64,000 nucleotides of DNA from Eublepharis macularius (Eukaryota; Chordata; Lepidosauria; Squamata; Eublepharidae): assembly GCF_028583425.1 (NCBI RefSeq), contig NC_072791.1, forward strand, positions 15,209,868 through 15,273,867. The letters are read 5' to 3'. Numbering within the stretch: position 1 is the stretch's first letter; every line of letters begins with the position of its first letter. The translations under genes were made by a program, and so were the position numbers. Positions 1 through 10,770 of the stretch are shown here, piece by piece. The notes under the pieces were generated by a model. It was not told where the DNA came from, made no database searches, and saw only the letters and a program-made list of their open reading frames with translations.

Positions 1-149
1 TGGGAGGGGTGAAGCAAAGAAAGGAGTCAGGATGTAAAGGTATAGTGTTATAATGGATAGTTAAGTGGGTTCTGCAGTGTTACAATGCAGCTTGATTAGA
101 GCAGAAATTAGCATCTGTTGTAAGATAAGAATCCCACGTCTCTATTCAG

Positions 150-492
150 CCCTGGGAGTTCCATTGTTTTGAACTTGTGAATGAACTCAGATTCGGCAAG
201 CTCATGTTGTAATCTGCCCTTGAGGCTTTTTCGTTTGGGGCCAGCCACTTTTAGGTCAGCAGTGGAATGTCCTGGAAGATCAAAATGTTCTCCCACTGGA
301 TTTTTGAGTGTTGCGATTTTAATGTCCCATTGAAAAAACTCCCAAACCAATGGGAGAACATTTTAATCTTCCAGGACATTCCATTGCTGATCTAAAAATG
401 GCTTTCCTCAAACAAAGAAACTTCAAGGGCCGATTACAACATGAAACTGCTGAATTTGAGTTCATTCACAAGTTCAGAACTATTGAACTCTC
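150..492. mobile_element. Head-to-head pair of Penelope-like element tails
   Basis: The minus strand of about 150-293 and the plus strand of about 348-492 encode related peptides (GEHFDLPGHSTADLKVA and GEHFNLPGHSIADLKMA), so the two tails point away from each other around a 55-base spacer. Both match the tail of the endonuclease ORF at 36723-37394 (GGHFNLLRYSVADLKVA). Both are decayed and too short to be active. Confidence 0.75.
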
Positions 493-1526
493 TGGTGTGT
501 GTGTGTGGTTGAGAACTATAATAGCTTTCCTGGGCCGATTTAATTAGGGAATGGCTGAAATAAGATTTGAGCCAAGGACTTCTAGTCTCATACTATTCTC
601 CAAATGACTAGAGAATTCCAGCTTTTATCTCAGATGTTAATGCTAAATTCTGAAGGTCTCTTTCTGCATTGCTGCCGAGCTGCAGAACACACACAGTCTC
701 AAGCATATTTTATTCCCTTTGAGTTCAACACTAATTCAGTGTATGTGAATAATGATTAGACAGCTTTATTTTGTAGACAGTATGTGATGTAGCACAGGAG
801 GGGTTTTTTTTTGCTTGAACGAATGAATGAATTTATTTGCGGTCAGAGACCATAACAATGACAATACATCCTTATCAATCAATAAAATAATTAAATCCAG
901 CGTAAAAATGTAAAGGACATAAATATACATTTAGCATTTAAAATCTTATCTTAAAATGGATATAGTTCTCTGGGAACCGCAGGAATTCTAATATTTAAAA
1001 CATTGACATTACAATAGTTAAAATAGTAAAAAGAGCAGGACAGACTATGTATGGCTATTCTTTTTATTATGGAATTTAACCAAATAGAGACGGAATTTGG
1101 CTATTTGCCTGGAGATAGTTGGATTTTTTTTTTGCTTGTGTGCATAAAAAGTTTTACTGGACATCTGCATGTTGCTTTTAATGATCTGCCAAAGTTTTAA
1201 TGAACAGGCTACAAAAGAAACTTTTGTGAGCAAGGTTGAGATCCTTTTCAGCACCACACAGGAAAAGATCAATAGCCAAACACAAAACTGCTGGTCTTTA
1301 TATATCACTTTACACCCGTCCTTCCTCCAGGAATTCCCTGTGGCATACAGTTTACCAGTTCACAATAATCTGATGAGACTGCAAGACTGTTAATTTACTA
1401 GAATGCTTCATGGCAGGTTTCAATATTTATTTATTTAATTTATAGTCCGCTCTCCCCGCATGCAGGCTCAGAGCGGATAAACAACATAATAAATACATAT
1501 AATAAAAACATACAATTAAAGCACTA

Positions 1527-1785
1527 GTAGCAACAACAACAACAATAACAACATTCAGTTTATATACCACCCTTCAGGACAACTTAACGCCCACTCAGAG
1601 CAGTTTACAAAGTATGTTGTTATTATCCCCACAACAAACACCCTGTGAGGTGGGCGGGGCTGAGAGAGCTCTGAGAGAGCTGTGACTGACCCAAGGTCAC
1701 CCAGCTGGCTTCAAGTGGAGGAGTGGGGAATCAAACCTGGCTCTCCAGATTAGACTCCTGCTGCTCTTAACCATTACAGCAAACA
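1527..1785 (-). repeat. tRNA-derived SINE, family A
   Basis: On the minus strand it reads from a tRNA-like head (ttaagagcagcaggagtct, B-box-like ggtttgattcc) to a tail ending in a caa/taa-rich run. The same family recurs at 19050, 19863, 25000, 33275, 48040 and 58952. A LINE/SINE tail fragment (tatagtccgctctcc) abuts it at about 1428-1500. Confidence 0.85.
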
Positions 1786-1887
1786 TCTTAGAGCGGTACA
1801 CGTTGCATCCCATATAGATCTCTCCAGACCTCTCTCTTCTCTGCACTAAATGAGCATTTCTTCCCCATGGTTGGGAAGAAATCACAA

Positions 1888-2000
1888 GGGAGCTTTGACT
1901 CTTGGAAGCTCATACTCTGGAAATCTAGTTGGTCTTTAAGGTGCTACTGGACCTAAATCTTTCTCTTCTACTACAGACCAACACGGCTACCCACCTGAAA
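1888..2000 (+). repeat. PLE-type tail (solo)
   Basis: It carries the shared tail phrases aaggtgctactggac and agaccaacacggctac, preceded by a degraded ctttgactcttggaagct hairpin half. It is homologous to the copies at 2282, 16707, 22540, 32465, 36210, 39755 and 54370. Confidence 0.7.
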
Positions 2001-2007
2001 CGAACCG

Positions 2008-2073
2008 TACAATCCTAATAAGAGTTACTCCAGTCCAAATCCACTGAAATCAGTGGGTTTAGAATAGAGTAAC
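2008..2073. repeat. Small palindromic MITE
   Basis: The arms caatcctaataagagttact and agagtaactcactc flank cagtccaaatccactga/tcagtgggtttag. It belongs to a roughly 70-90 bp foldback family also seen at 11626, 30140, 36125 and 60040. Confidence 0.6.
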
Positions 2074-2139
2074 TCACTCTCCCCACTTTTGTTTACATTA
2101 TGATTGGGGAAATTGAAGGGGGCCGCCATCTGAGATCTT

Positions 2140-2281
2140 GATCGCATATGTATTGTTGTCTTTAGATTTTAAATGTATTTAAATGTTTTAAGTGTGTATT
2201 AAGTGTATTATTGTACCCCGCCCTGAGCCCATTCATGGGGAAAGCGGGCTAAAGATCGATTGATCAATCAATCAATTAATT
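2140..2281 (+). repeat. LINE 3' tail (CR1/L2-like) with tetranucleotide end
   Basis: AT-rich tail, then ccgccctgagcccattcatg, then gatt/caat tetranucleotides. This is the same ending as at 8670-9105 and, on the other strand, 58268. Confidence 0.65.
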
Positions 2282-2450
2282 TCCAAGATGCGAGCTTTCG
2301 AGAGTCAAAGGTTCCTGGTAAAGTATCTGATGAAGGGAGCTTTGACTCTCAAAAGCTCATATCGTGGAAAACTAGTTGGTTTTTAAGGTGCTACTGGACC
2401 TAAATCTTGCTTTTCTGCTATGGACCAACACAGCTACCTACCTGAAACTT
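2282..2450. repeat. PLE-type tail with inverted 5' arm
   Basis: gagctttcgagagtcaaag on the left is the inverse of ctttgactctcaaaagctc on the right, with ctgatgaagg between. The tail then runs through ggtgctactggacc and accaacacagctacc. It is a partial hairpin dimer. Confidence 0.65.
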
Positions 2451-3089
2451 TAGGATTAACTAAAATGACAAAAAACCTTGTGCAAGTTTTTTGAGTTCAT
2501 CAGGATCCATCAGGTAGATGTTATAAAGATTAAAAAGTTAAGGAGGCAAAGACAAGAACTGCTGTAAGACTGTGCCTTTTTCCTCCTAAACTTAAAAAAT
2601 TGTTACATCCGCATGATGAACAGCTTTGATGAACTTGACAGATTGCGTCATTTTGGTTGGCTCAAATAAAAAGACATTATATGGATTTGATTTGATGAAC
2701 CGCCACTGCTGAAATATGTTTTCAGTTGTTGATAACCGAAAGATGAATAAGCTTTCGTAGCAGATCTTTTAACTGAAAGGAGAATTATTTTTTGGCTTTA
2801 AATCAAGGGCGTTCTTCCAGCCAAGTGAAAGCCAGGAAGTGAATAGCTTTTACTAGTTTTTAATAGCAGAGGGGAAGGGGATGTCGAAGTTATCCTTGCT
2901 ATGAGAATAGAGACGTTACAAATGTGTCTCTGCTGAGATGGAAGCTGCATTCAAACCTGGTTGGATATTGTGCTGTTGTGGCGCTGTAGCAACTGGGTTT
3001 TATGATGTGGACCAGACAATCCAGGAATGAATCATTGCTATAGTGCTGTGATAGCACAACATCCAGTGAAGTGTGAACGTAGCTCAAGT

Positions 3090-3275
3090 ATTGTGCAGTG
3101 GTTAGAGTGTTGGCCTAGGTCTCTAGAGATCTAGTTTCAGGTTCTTCTGCCATGACGTAACTGAGGCAATTAGCTATCTCAACCCAACAATGTTTTTTTA
3201 AGTATAAAATAAATAAGGGAAAACTGTAAGCCACCCTGAATTCCTTTGTGGAAAAGTGAGATAGAAATGGGCATG
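3090..3275 (+). repeat. tRNA-derived SINE, family B, diverged
   Basis: Starts with a tRNA-like head (gtgcagtggttagagtgttg, B-box-like region around 3130) and ends with the gtaagccaccctgaa phrase typical of this family. Related to 18405, 35083, 47668 and 55700. Confidence 0.6.
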
Positions 3276-3646
3276 ATTAATATTTCACAGAAGAAAATCA
3301 GAGGATACTCTGATGTACTAAAGGCAACAAGCCATTGTGTGACTTCAGGGCTGCTTCTTCTAAGATGTTTTGAGAGAACTGAGTTCAAGTTTCACACATA
3401 CCACGTCAAGCACAGAGGGTAGGAAATGTGTTTTCCAAACGTGACCGTTTTCTTCAAAATATTCACAAATGACAGTGTGAGAAGAAGCAGCAGACATCCT
3501 TTCAAAAGCGTTTTCTGCACCTTGTTTTGCCTTGTCCCAAAATGGATATTAATGAATACTTTAAAGTTTAATGTAAAAAAAAAAAAAAGCGAGTCCCTCT
3601 CCCCCAACTCCTTGTTTATGAGTGATTCTTCTTTATTTTAATATAG

Positions 3647-3708
3647 CGGAGCAGGAGAATACGCAAAAGAAAACGTTCACTAGCTGGGTCAATTCACAGC
3701 TAGAAAAG
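3647..3708 (+). CDS. SYNE2: SYNE2 coding exon (window exon 1): start of CH1
   Basis: The exon lies between acceptor ttaatatag and donor gtaagt. Its first two bases finish an alanine codon begun in the upstream exon; then come residues 1-20, EQENTQKKTFTSWVNSQLEK. QKKTFTSWVN fits the actinin-type actin-binding signature 1 ([EQ]xx[ATV][FY]xxWxN), so this is helix A of the first calponin-homology domain. It ends in phase 0. No in-frame start is present here, so translation must begin in an exon before position 1. Confidence 0.93.
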
Positions 3709-4017
3709 GTAAGTAGATGGTAGAGGGTGGGAATGGGTAATTAGAAGAATCAAGAAGAAAAAGTGGGTGGATCCAACCATCTTCCAAGTGGCCTTCTTCC
3801 AGCTTAACTAGATCTTCCTCCAACGAAAGAGCCACTTAATTTTCAGGAAGGCTCTTTAGACTGGAGAAGCGTTTCAAACTTGAGCTAAAAGGAATGACTT
3901 CTGTAGCTACAACATGGTTTCGCAAGATAAAGACAGATGTAGGTTTAAACAGTAGTTGGGACAGGTTTTGAGCTGGAGATGTGAGCTTGGTATCTTCTTA
4001 GAGTTAAGATACAACTG

Positions 4018-4376
4018 ACGCCAGATGTGTTTTTTTAATGTGTCAGGGACACAATTTTACCTGGGAACTGTAGTTTTCAAAGAAACTTTGCAATTGTTTT
4101 CATGCAGTCTCAACGGAGAGATGAACTACCAGCCTGGGAACTGTAGTATTCAAAGGCAATTTGCAAAGACAGGGCCGTATGGGATTGCTGGGGAGAGGAA
4201 CTCTTACAGAGGAGGAGAGGGGAAGGGCTGGTAGTTCATCTCTCCATTGAGATTGCAAGAAAACAATCTCAAAGTTCTTTCGCCCCAGCAACCCTGCACG
4301 GATCTGCCTTTGAAAACTACAATTCCCAGGTAAAATTGCATCCCTGACACATTAAAAATCACGTGTCCGGCATCAC
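4018..4376. mobile_element. Foldback DNA element with about 60-bp terminal inverted repeats
   Basis: The left end (4018-4083, with aatgtgtcagggacacaatt and acctgggaactgtagttttc) is mirrored by the right end (4307-4376, with ctttgaaaactacaattccc and ccctgacacattaaaaatca). Internal segments are also inverted (agagatgaactaccagcc and ggctggtagttcatctct). No transposase frame remains. Confidence 0.75.
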
Positions 4377-4889
4377 TTGCAGTTTAGTGCTCAGGCTTGT
4401 CGTTGCTGTAACTGACACACAGGCAGCCAGTAACTTGATTGCTGGTTCAGCCATCACTTCACCCATCCCTTCCAAGCGCTGTTCAGGGCCAAACTAGATG
4501 TGATGGTATCCTCGTGCCCACTGTGGGGAACGCTGCTGCCGTTTTAAAGTGATTTAAAAATGCCACCAGGGTCTGATCCTGATCGGTTCTGCAGTGCTTT
4601 AGGCTGAGATGCTCTTTTGTGTCCCCCCCCCCACCTTTTCAAGCACTGAAACGGCTGCGGGATGCATTATGTGGGGTGCAGCATTGTGGCATTTTAAAAT
4701 CACTTCAAAATGGCAGTGGTGGCCCTGTGGTGGCCTTGAGGACAAGGGCATGTCTACTTGCCCCCCCCCCAAGCTATGCATTTCTAAAAGATTCCTGAAA
4801 TTCCATGCAGTGCCAGTGAGGGAAATACAGAATCAGGCTCTTGACGAGTATGAATAGCGGTAACCAAAATATAAATTAATGCTTTGCAG

Positions 4890-4985
4890 CATTCTCCTTC
4901 TTCTGCTATCTCGGATCTGTATGCAGATGTGGGGAAAGGACATGTGCTTTTGGATCTGCTGGAAGTTCTTTCCGGACAACAGCTG
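4890..4985 (+). CDS. SYNE2: SYNE2 coding exon (window exon 2): CH1
   Basis: Acceptor tttgcag, donor gtaaga, 96 nt, phase 0 at both ends, residues 21-52. The peptide contains DLYADVGKGHVLLDLLEVLSG, of which the GHVLLDLLEVLSGQQL part is the conserved core helix of CH domains from the spectrin/nesprin group. It continues directly from exon 1 and forms part of the actin-binding face of CH1. Confidence 0.94.
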
Positions 4986-5029
4986 GTAAGAGAATTACAA
5001 AGCAACGGAATCCATATATATTTCAACTG

Positions 5030-6195
5030 TATGCACTAAAGTCAGCGGTAACTTGCCATTCAAGCACTTCTGGTATTGGGGCATCTTAATCCCTTCTTAT
5101 GTGTTGTAGTGACCGTAATCAGGTTTTTGTGCAACTTTGGCATCCGTTTAGAAACTCTGTTGTATAAGTTCAGGATCTAACCGAAGTATCCAGTCCAAGA
5201 GGCTGCTGAGAAAAACTTGGAAATGTCTCTTCTCCAGTGTATATTTTCAACCCCTTCCTGGTGAACAAAAAAATAAATAAATAAAATCCAGATACCTGAA
5301 AACTTGTGAATCATGAAAGCAGAATATATTAGGCAAATCTGAGCAAGCGTATGCAAATATGTTACATTTTCATAACACGTTTTTTGATTTCCTGTGCATT
5401 CTTTTTTGGCTCAGAATACATAGCCCTGATTAGGCCGGTCAGCCGCCGCTTTTGACTTCGTGACTGTATACCTTATGGCTAATTAGAGTACTCATAAAGA
5501 ATACACGGTGTTTATTGGTGGACTTGTAACCTCACCAGAGGCGGTTACAACAGGCAGCGTTTGCCGGCCCTGGTTGTTGGGCGGATGGTTTGCGCCCTCG
5601 GAGGGAGTCTCGACTTTTTACACACCACCTGGAAAAGGAAAACAAAGTATTATTCAATTTAACCTAAAGACTGTTTGGTTACTTACCTGGAGACTTACCT
5701 GTGGGATGTTCTCGACGGACCTCATTGTATTATGTTGTTTGGACCATAAGGACATTATTTTTCATTAACTTAACAACAGTGGCTTGAGTTTGCATTGTTT
5801 GCCGTTTGATTATTCTCTTTGACTTTTTGATGTTTACCTTTTGACTGATATATGTTTTTCATTGAGTAAATATTTATTGATTCTTTCATTGTATTTATTA
5901 TTCTATAACATTTGTAAATTTATTGTTTCCTTCACACGTAGTATTCTACTTTGTTGTAAGCTGTTGGCTATTGTTGTTGCCATAGAATGTCATAGAATGT
6001 CATCAAAGTTCTGACCATTCCATGGCAAAAACATCACAGCGTCATGTGAAGGGAATTTCTTTCCCAGGAAAAGCAGGAATACTAATATGTAAATATTATT
6101 GCAAAGCTTGAACACTAAAAACCAGCCAAATAAATTAAGCAATCTTTGTCTTTCATATTAAATTTTTCCCCCCATCTAATTCTTATTTTTTTGCT
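5030..6195. other. Intron stretch, unassigned AT-rich sequence
   Basis: There is no exon here. About 5410-5980 looks like a degenerate interspersed repeat (a G+C-rich patch at 5520-5610 followed by a long T-rich tail), but I cannot place it in a family. The phrase agaatgtcat is repeated at 5985-6003. Confidence 0.4.
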
Positions 6196-6201
6196 TTACA
6201 G

Positions 6202-6279
6202 CCACGGGAAAAAGGATGCAACCCTTTCCAGTGCAGAAGCAATATTGAAAATGCCCTGATCTTCCTAAAGAATAGATCG
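6202..6279 (+). CDS. SYNE2: SYNE2 coding exon (window exon 3): CH1
   Basis: Acceptor tgctttacag, donor gtcagt, 78 nt, phase 0 at both ends, residues 53-78. It encodes PREKGCNPFQCRSNIENALI and FLKNRS, the CH1 stretch with the conserved N-I-x-x-A-L-x-F-L motif that packs on the core helix. It is the shortest phase-0 exon of the CH1 group. Confidence 0.93.
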
Positions 6280-6339
6280 GTCAGTATTATTTTTAAAACT
6301 CATGTCATCACTCATTGTGGATACAGGATGGCGTCCTTT

Positions 6340-6562
6340 TAAAGCAGTTGCCAACTCCTGCTGGGGAAATCCCTGGCGATTTGGGGACGGAGCCTGAGAA
6401 TGGTGGAGTTTGGGGAAGGAAGGGAGCTCAATGGTGATTTGATGCCTTAGAGTTTGCCCTCCATAGCTGTCTTTTTCTCCAGGAGAAAAGATGTCTGCCA
6501 TCTGGAGATCAGTTATAATTCCAGGAGAACTCCAGGCTCTATCTGGAAGTTGGCAACCCTAT
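6340..6562. mobile_element. Palindromic Tc1/mariner-type MITE
   Basis: It runs from ttgccaactcctgctgg to ggaagttggcaaccc with tggagatcagttataattcc inside, and is followed by TA. Better copies at 26484, 27895 and 34311 have gggttg...caaccc ends flanked by TA on both sides, as expected for Tc1/mariner-type insertion. Confidence 0.7.
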
Positions 6563-6629
6563 ATGCAGAGCAGTGAACCCCTGTTTGTTGGCCTGTATGC
6601 ATGTTTTATCTCACTGTTCCTAACTCTGG

Positions 6630-6852
6630 CCATTTTCACATGCCTGTAACCCTCTAAAAAATGTTGCAAAACTCACGGCACGGCAACGTCTTCATAACAC
6701 GATTTTCCATCATGATCCCATTAGTGGCGCAATGACATCAGAAATCACGTCATTAAATGGGATTATGATGAGAAATCGCGCTATGAAGATGCTGTCATGC
6801 CATGAGTTTTGCACAATTTCCTGGAGGGTTACAGGCGTGTGAAAACGGCCAC
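6630..6852. mobile_element. Long palindromic MITE
   Basis: The left arm tggccattttcacatgcctg-taaccctc pairs with the right arm gagggttacaggcgtgtgaa-aacggcca. Pairing continues inward (aaaactcacggca with tgccatgagtttt; gtcttcataacacgattt with aaatcgcgctatgaagat). Almost the whole element can fold on itself. Confidence 0.8.
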
Positions 6853-7232
6853 AGTGAAATAAAGGAGGATCTCAGCATCCAAAGGACAAGGATAAAGGTG
6901 TGAAAAACATATCCTTGCTACTAGAAATCACAAATTGCTGACATTTGAAAAAGAAAATCTAATGAAATTGCATTGTTCTCCAACTATTCTTTTTTAGATA
7001 AACTGGAATTTTTAAAAAGTGGGTGGCTGTGTGATGAGAATTGTGCAGGTCTAGAGTTGGACTACTGGTGTTACGTTTTTATATTATAATGAGATTTTTG
7101 AAGTCCATATAATTTTTTTCTTCACTCTGATTGTGAAACACGTGGAGTCTCCCTGGCCTCTGAGGAGGGACGATTTAAATGGTGATGGATTTCTTCTGTC
7201 TTTTTCATCAACAAAATCCTTTATTTGTCTAG

Positions 7233-7325
7233 ATCAAACTCATCAACATTCACGTTGCCGATATCATCGAAGGCAATCCATCCATTGTGCTGGGCCTAAT
7301 TTGGACAGTCATACTGCATTTCCAT
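7233..7325 (+). CDS. SYNE2: SYNE2 coding exon (window exon 4): end of CH1
   Basis: Acceptor tttgtctag, donor gtgagt, 93 nt, phase 0, residues 79-109. The segment [20 protein letters not shown] followed by IWTVI satisfies the actinin-type actin-binding signature 2 position by position, marking the final helices of CH1. The exon ends with HFH, after which the inter-CH linker begins in exon 5. Confidence 0.95.
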
Positions 7326-7454
7326 GTGAGTGTTGAAATGTTACCTGTTGAGAAACATGTCAAAGCTTGGATCCACTGAATCTTTTCCATTATTGGAATG
7401 ATTTCCACCTATGCAGTAGGACTTTGCTCTCCCTTCCTAAAAGTAGGCAAGGTA

Positions 7455-7727
7455 TATGTGCAAGCACCGAGTCATTACTGACCCATGGGGGGGACGTCGC
7501 ATCACGACATTTTCTTGGCAGACTTTTTGTCATTGCCTTCCCTAGTCATCTGCACTTTACCCCCAGGAAACTGGGTACTCATTTTACTGACCTCGGAAGG
7601 GTGGAAGGCTGAGTCAACCTTGAGCCAGCTACTTGAACCCGGTTTCCTCTAGGATCGAATTCAGGTCGTGAGCGGAGCTTGGGCTGCAGTACTGCCGCTT
7701 ACCACTCTGCGCCACGGGGCTCTCTCT
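7455..7727 (-). repeat. tRNA-derived SINE, family C (squamate type)
   Basis: On the minus strand it begins gagagccccgtggcgcagag and ggtaagcggcagtactgcag, with A-box and B-box-like phrases, then the body phrase gagtacccagtttcctgggg. This head is a common squamate SINE type. Confidence 0.8.
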
Positions 7728-8669
7728 CCCTTCCTGTCTCAGCTCCAAAATTCTCCCTTAGATGCTAAAGGCTAGAGCCAGCTTTCTGCTAATAAGTAAC
7801 CTGCAGTTTAGCACCTCAAATTATGGGGGACCTATAAATGCAAAAAAGTATTAAAATTACTAAATTACATTGGAGGGGGGGGGGGTAATGCTTAAACATG
7901 ACACAGTTTAGGGCCTCAGCATGTTGTTCGTTATTGTACTTTGCTCAGTGAATGTCCTAGCTGTCGATTATATTGTATTTTCACTCATACTCTTGTAAAT
8001 CTGCCTTGGATCTCAGTGAGAAAGGCATAACAACAACAACAATCTGGTTTTGATTTTGGGCTGTGGTGGAAGGAGGCAAAAAAACCCCTCATGATTTACA
8101 AGTGTGAATCCTTCCCTCTGCAGAAATATTCCATCGTTTCTGGTTGCTCTTAGCAAAACCCGTGTAAGAGTCAAGGAAGAAATGGGCACCTTGGTGTTTA
8201 GGACCCCACTGTGTGATTGCCAGTTCGGCTACTGAACCAGGGGATGGCTTGGAACAAGGAGTTGGGACAGGAATGATAGTTTTAGATAGAAGCAAATCAC
8301 TTAATAGATGGGAGTAGCAACAAGAAGGCTGAGTAGAGGAAAAAGGAAAATTCCGTCTCGACCAAATTTTATTTTTTCCTTGGACAGAAACAACGTATTT
8401 GTTTACTCTAAACACGACGAGAATCAGTAAAGATACAAGAGATCTGCAAGTTCCTTTTAGATTACATTTTGAATTGTGCTATTGTAAAAATGAATTTCAT
8501 TTAGAAACAAAGAACCTCCTGTCCTTGCCCCTTTCCTTTCCTTCCCGAACATGTTGCAGTGTGTGTCTGTTGAATTGTGGCCAGTGCATTCCTTCTCACA
8601 GAGCACAGCTGGTACAACTTGCCTGCTTTCTGGCACTGTTCAATGGCAGAACTCCTCTGGTTCAGTCAA

Positions 8670-9105
8670 GGCCTTTGGTGCCTGGACATAACATAACGTC
8701 TCTCCCCATATATTCCCCAGAGGACACTCCGATCAGGGGACAAACAGCTGTTGGTGGTCCCTGGCCCCAAGGAGGCCCGCCTAGCCTCGACTAGAGCCAG
8801 GGCCTTTTCGGTCCTGTCTCCCACCTGAGGGAACGCTCTGTCTGCTGAAATCAGGACCTGGCCGGACCTACTATCTTTTTGCCGGGCCTGCAAGGCAGAT
8901 TTGTTCCGCCAGGCATATGGCTGAGGCTGGGCCTCTACTGGCCTGGAAAAAGGGGTGTATAAATCTTAACCCTCACTGTGAAAGCTGTCCACCACCCTGT
9001 ATTAAATGTGTTGTTTTTAATGTATATGATTTTTTAAAAAAAATTGTATTTTTAATATGTTGTTATCCGCCCTGAGCCAACTGGTGGGGAGAGCGGAATA
9101 CAAAT
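8670..9105 (+). repeat. LINE 3' end (CR1/L2-like)
   Basis: It includes relics of the reverse-transcriptase C-terminus (ggcctgcaaggcagatttgt, tccgccaggca) and then the 3' UTR ending ccgccctgagccaactggtg. Frames are broken by stops and shifts. Confidence 0.65.
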
Positions 9106-9106
9106 C

Positions 9107-9155
<49 letters not shown>

Positions 9156-9247
9156 CAAACAAACAAACAAACAAACAAACAAACAAACAAACAAACAAAC
9201 AAACAAACAAACAAACAAACAAACAAACAAACAAACAAACAAACAAA
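9106..9247. repeat. Tetranucleotide tract (TCAA)n then (ACAA)n
   Basis: About 11 units of tcaa/atca (9106-9152) pass into about 24 units of aaac. The tract is the 3' terminus of the LINE before it. Apparent open frames here in both directions are artefacts of a 4-base repeat, which reads as a 4-residue repeat. Confidence 0.95.
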
Positions 9248-10153
9248 ATCCTACATGGATGCTGCTGTGCTTTGGGAGGGGAGCCTGCTGGGAGGAGAGG
9301 GGAGGAGGTGGCTAGGTTCATCTCGTCCCAAGGCAAGATACACAGAAGGGGGGTGCCAGGGACCTTAAGCGGGGGAAGGCCTAGGAGGATAAGGGGGTGA
9401 TAGATACGGGGCTATGGGGACCAGTACCATTACCCCGGGGGGGGGGGGAGTGAGCCATGAAGGTTCCAGGGAGAAACAATTCCCTCCTTTAATAGTAGGA
9501 TTAATGGTACTGTACAAGAAATGATGTGATAAACTATTAATTTCTCTCCAGTGGGTTTTCAGCTTTTTATCCCATTTGTTAGCATAGCCTCACCTATAGA
9601 TACTGGTAAAGTAAGGGCGGGGGGAAAAAATGACTGTTTTATGCATATTGCCTGAAGTTTGACCCACCTATTTGATCTTTTCTTGCACATTGCTTGTTAA
9701 TAAACACTTGAAAAATTCCACAAAATATACTGTAGCTTAAGGAGGGAGGGAGGAACAAAGGAACGAACAAACAAACAAACAGACTAACCGACTGACTGAC
9801 TAACTCACGGTGTATGAATCTGTGGATAGGCCATTCCTGGGGATCTTTAAAATGTACATGTTTGAGGTAGTATAGGTTTAGCTGGGCCTGTACCATCTTA
9901 ATTTTCACAACAGAAGCTGTTTATTTTATAACGACCATTGTGAAAATCACACCCAACATCTAAAAAATGCTAGAGAGAAGTCTAGCCTGGAAGTTTTTCT
10001 TTGATGCAGTAAGTTTGTTAAATGAGATTTCCCCCCCACATAAGTGAAGATTGTACCACCTCAAAACTATATGTTTGAATTTCATTCCTCTGCATCCTTA
10101 CCAGTGACTTTGGAGTCAAGTTTTTCTCTTTTTTCCTAAATTCCTGCTGTTAG

Positions 10154-10335
10154 ATTGAAGAACTAGCTTCAACTCTTGGTTGTGGATACAGTCGTTCAAC
10201 TCTGGACAGTGCAAGCGCTGTTGGATCGTCACCCACAGCAAGCCCACCAGCTAAAAGAAGCGGTAAAGTGAAGGAGCGATGGAAGATGTCTGCAAAGAAA
10301 GCTCTCTTGCTGTGGGCCAAGGAGCAGTGTGCCAT
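10154..10335 (+). CDS. SYNE2: SYNE2 coding exon (window exon 5): CH1-CH2 linker and start of CH2
   Basis: 182 nt, residues 110-169 plus two bases of codon 170. A serine/proline-rich linker (about residues 118-150) with SSPTASPPAKRSGKVKERW leads into MSAKKALLLWAKEQCA, the first helix of CH2. This linker is the clearest diagnostic for SYNE2 rather than SYNE1. The donor is gtatgt at 10336: only this site leaves 'at' to join the 'g' opening exon 6 as Met and keep the frame into HGSISIADF. The nearby gtaacc site 3 bases on would add a codon and break the phase. Confidence 0.94.
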
Positions 10336-10344
10336 GTATGTAAC

Positions 10345-10770
10345 CATCCCCATCCTTTTTCAACCTGTAGGCACGTTTGGAATTCTGACACAGGGTGGTG
10401 GGTATAACCACAAAATGGCTGCAATGGGAAGTCGAGCCAACCACAAAATGGCTGCCACAGGAGATAATGATAACTATGTGCTTATATTCTGTTCTTCTAG
10501 ACAGATTAGTGCCCCACTCAGAGCAGCGAATAAAGTCAGTATTATCATTATCTCCAACCAAACAGAGGCAGCCCAAGGGCAGGGGTAATTTTTAAAATAC
10601 ACTGGGAAAGAAGAGTGAGAGAGTAAAACCAGCACTGTGGTGGCAGCTGACACGGAAACAACATTATTTTAATCTGCAGGCCAGCCAAAGCTCCCACAAT
10701 ATATCCAGCAAAAAGGTGGCTGCAGTTGGTGCCACTAATTGCAGTCTCCAAGCAAGCAAGCAGTTCTGCC
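10345..10770. repeat. hAT-like repeat with nested SINE fragment
   Basis: cctgtaggcacgtttggaat and caaaatggctgc phrases match the element at 38242-38568. A minus-strand SINE piece (about 10475-10562, cttctagacagattagtgcc, like 63600) interrupts it. It lies directly after the donor of exon 5. Confidence 0.6.

Noticed and set aside
1..3646. SYNE2 promoter or start-codon exon at the left of the window
   Set aside because: No exon encoding the N-terminus before CH1 and no CpG-rich promoter is visible; the region is repeat-rich intron.
9057..9368. Open frames of about 100 and 60 codons on both strands with SINQSINQ and TNKQTNKQ repeats
   Set aside because: They are translations of the (TCAA)n/(ACAA)n tract at a LINE end, not genes.
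10336..10345. Alternative donor gtaacc three bases after the chosen exon 5 end
   Set aside because: It would shift the join with exon 6 out of the HGSISIADF frame.
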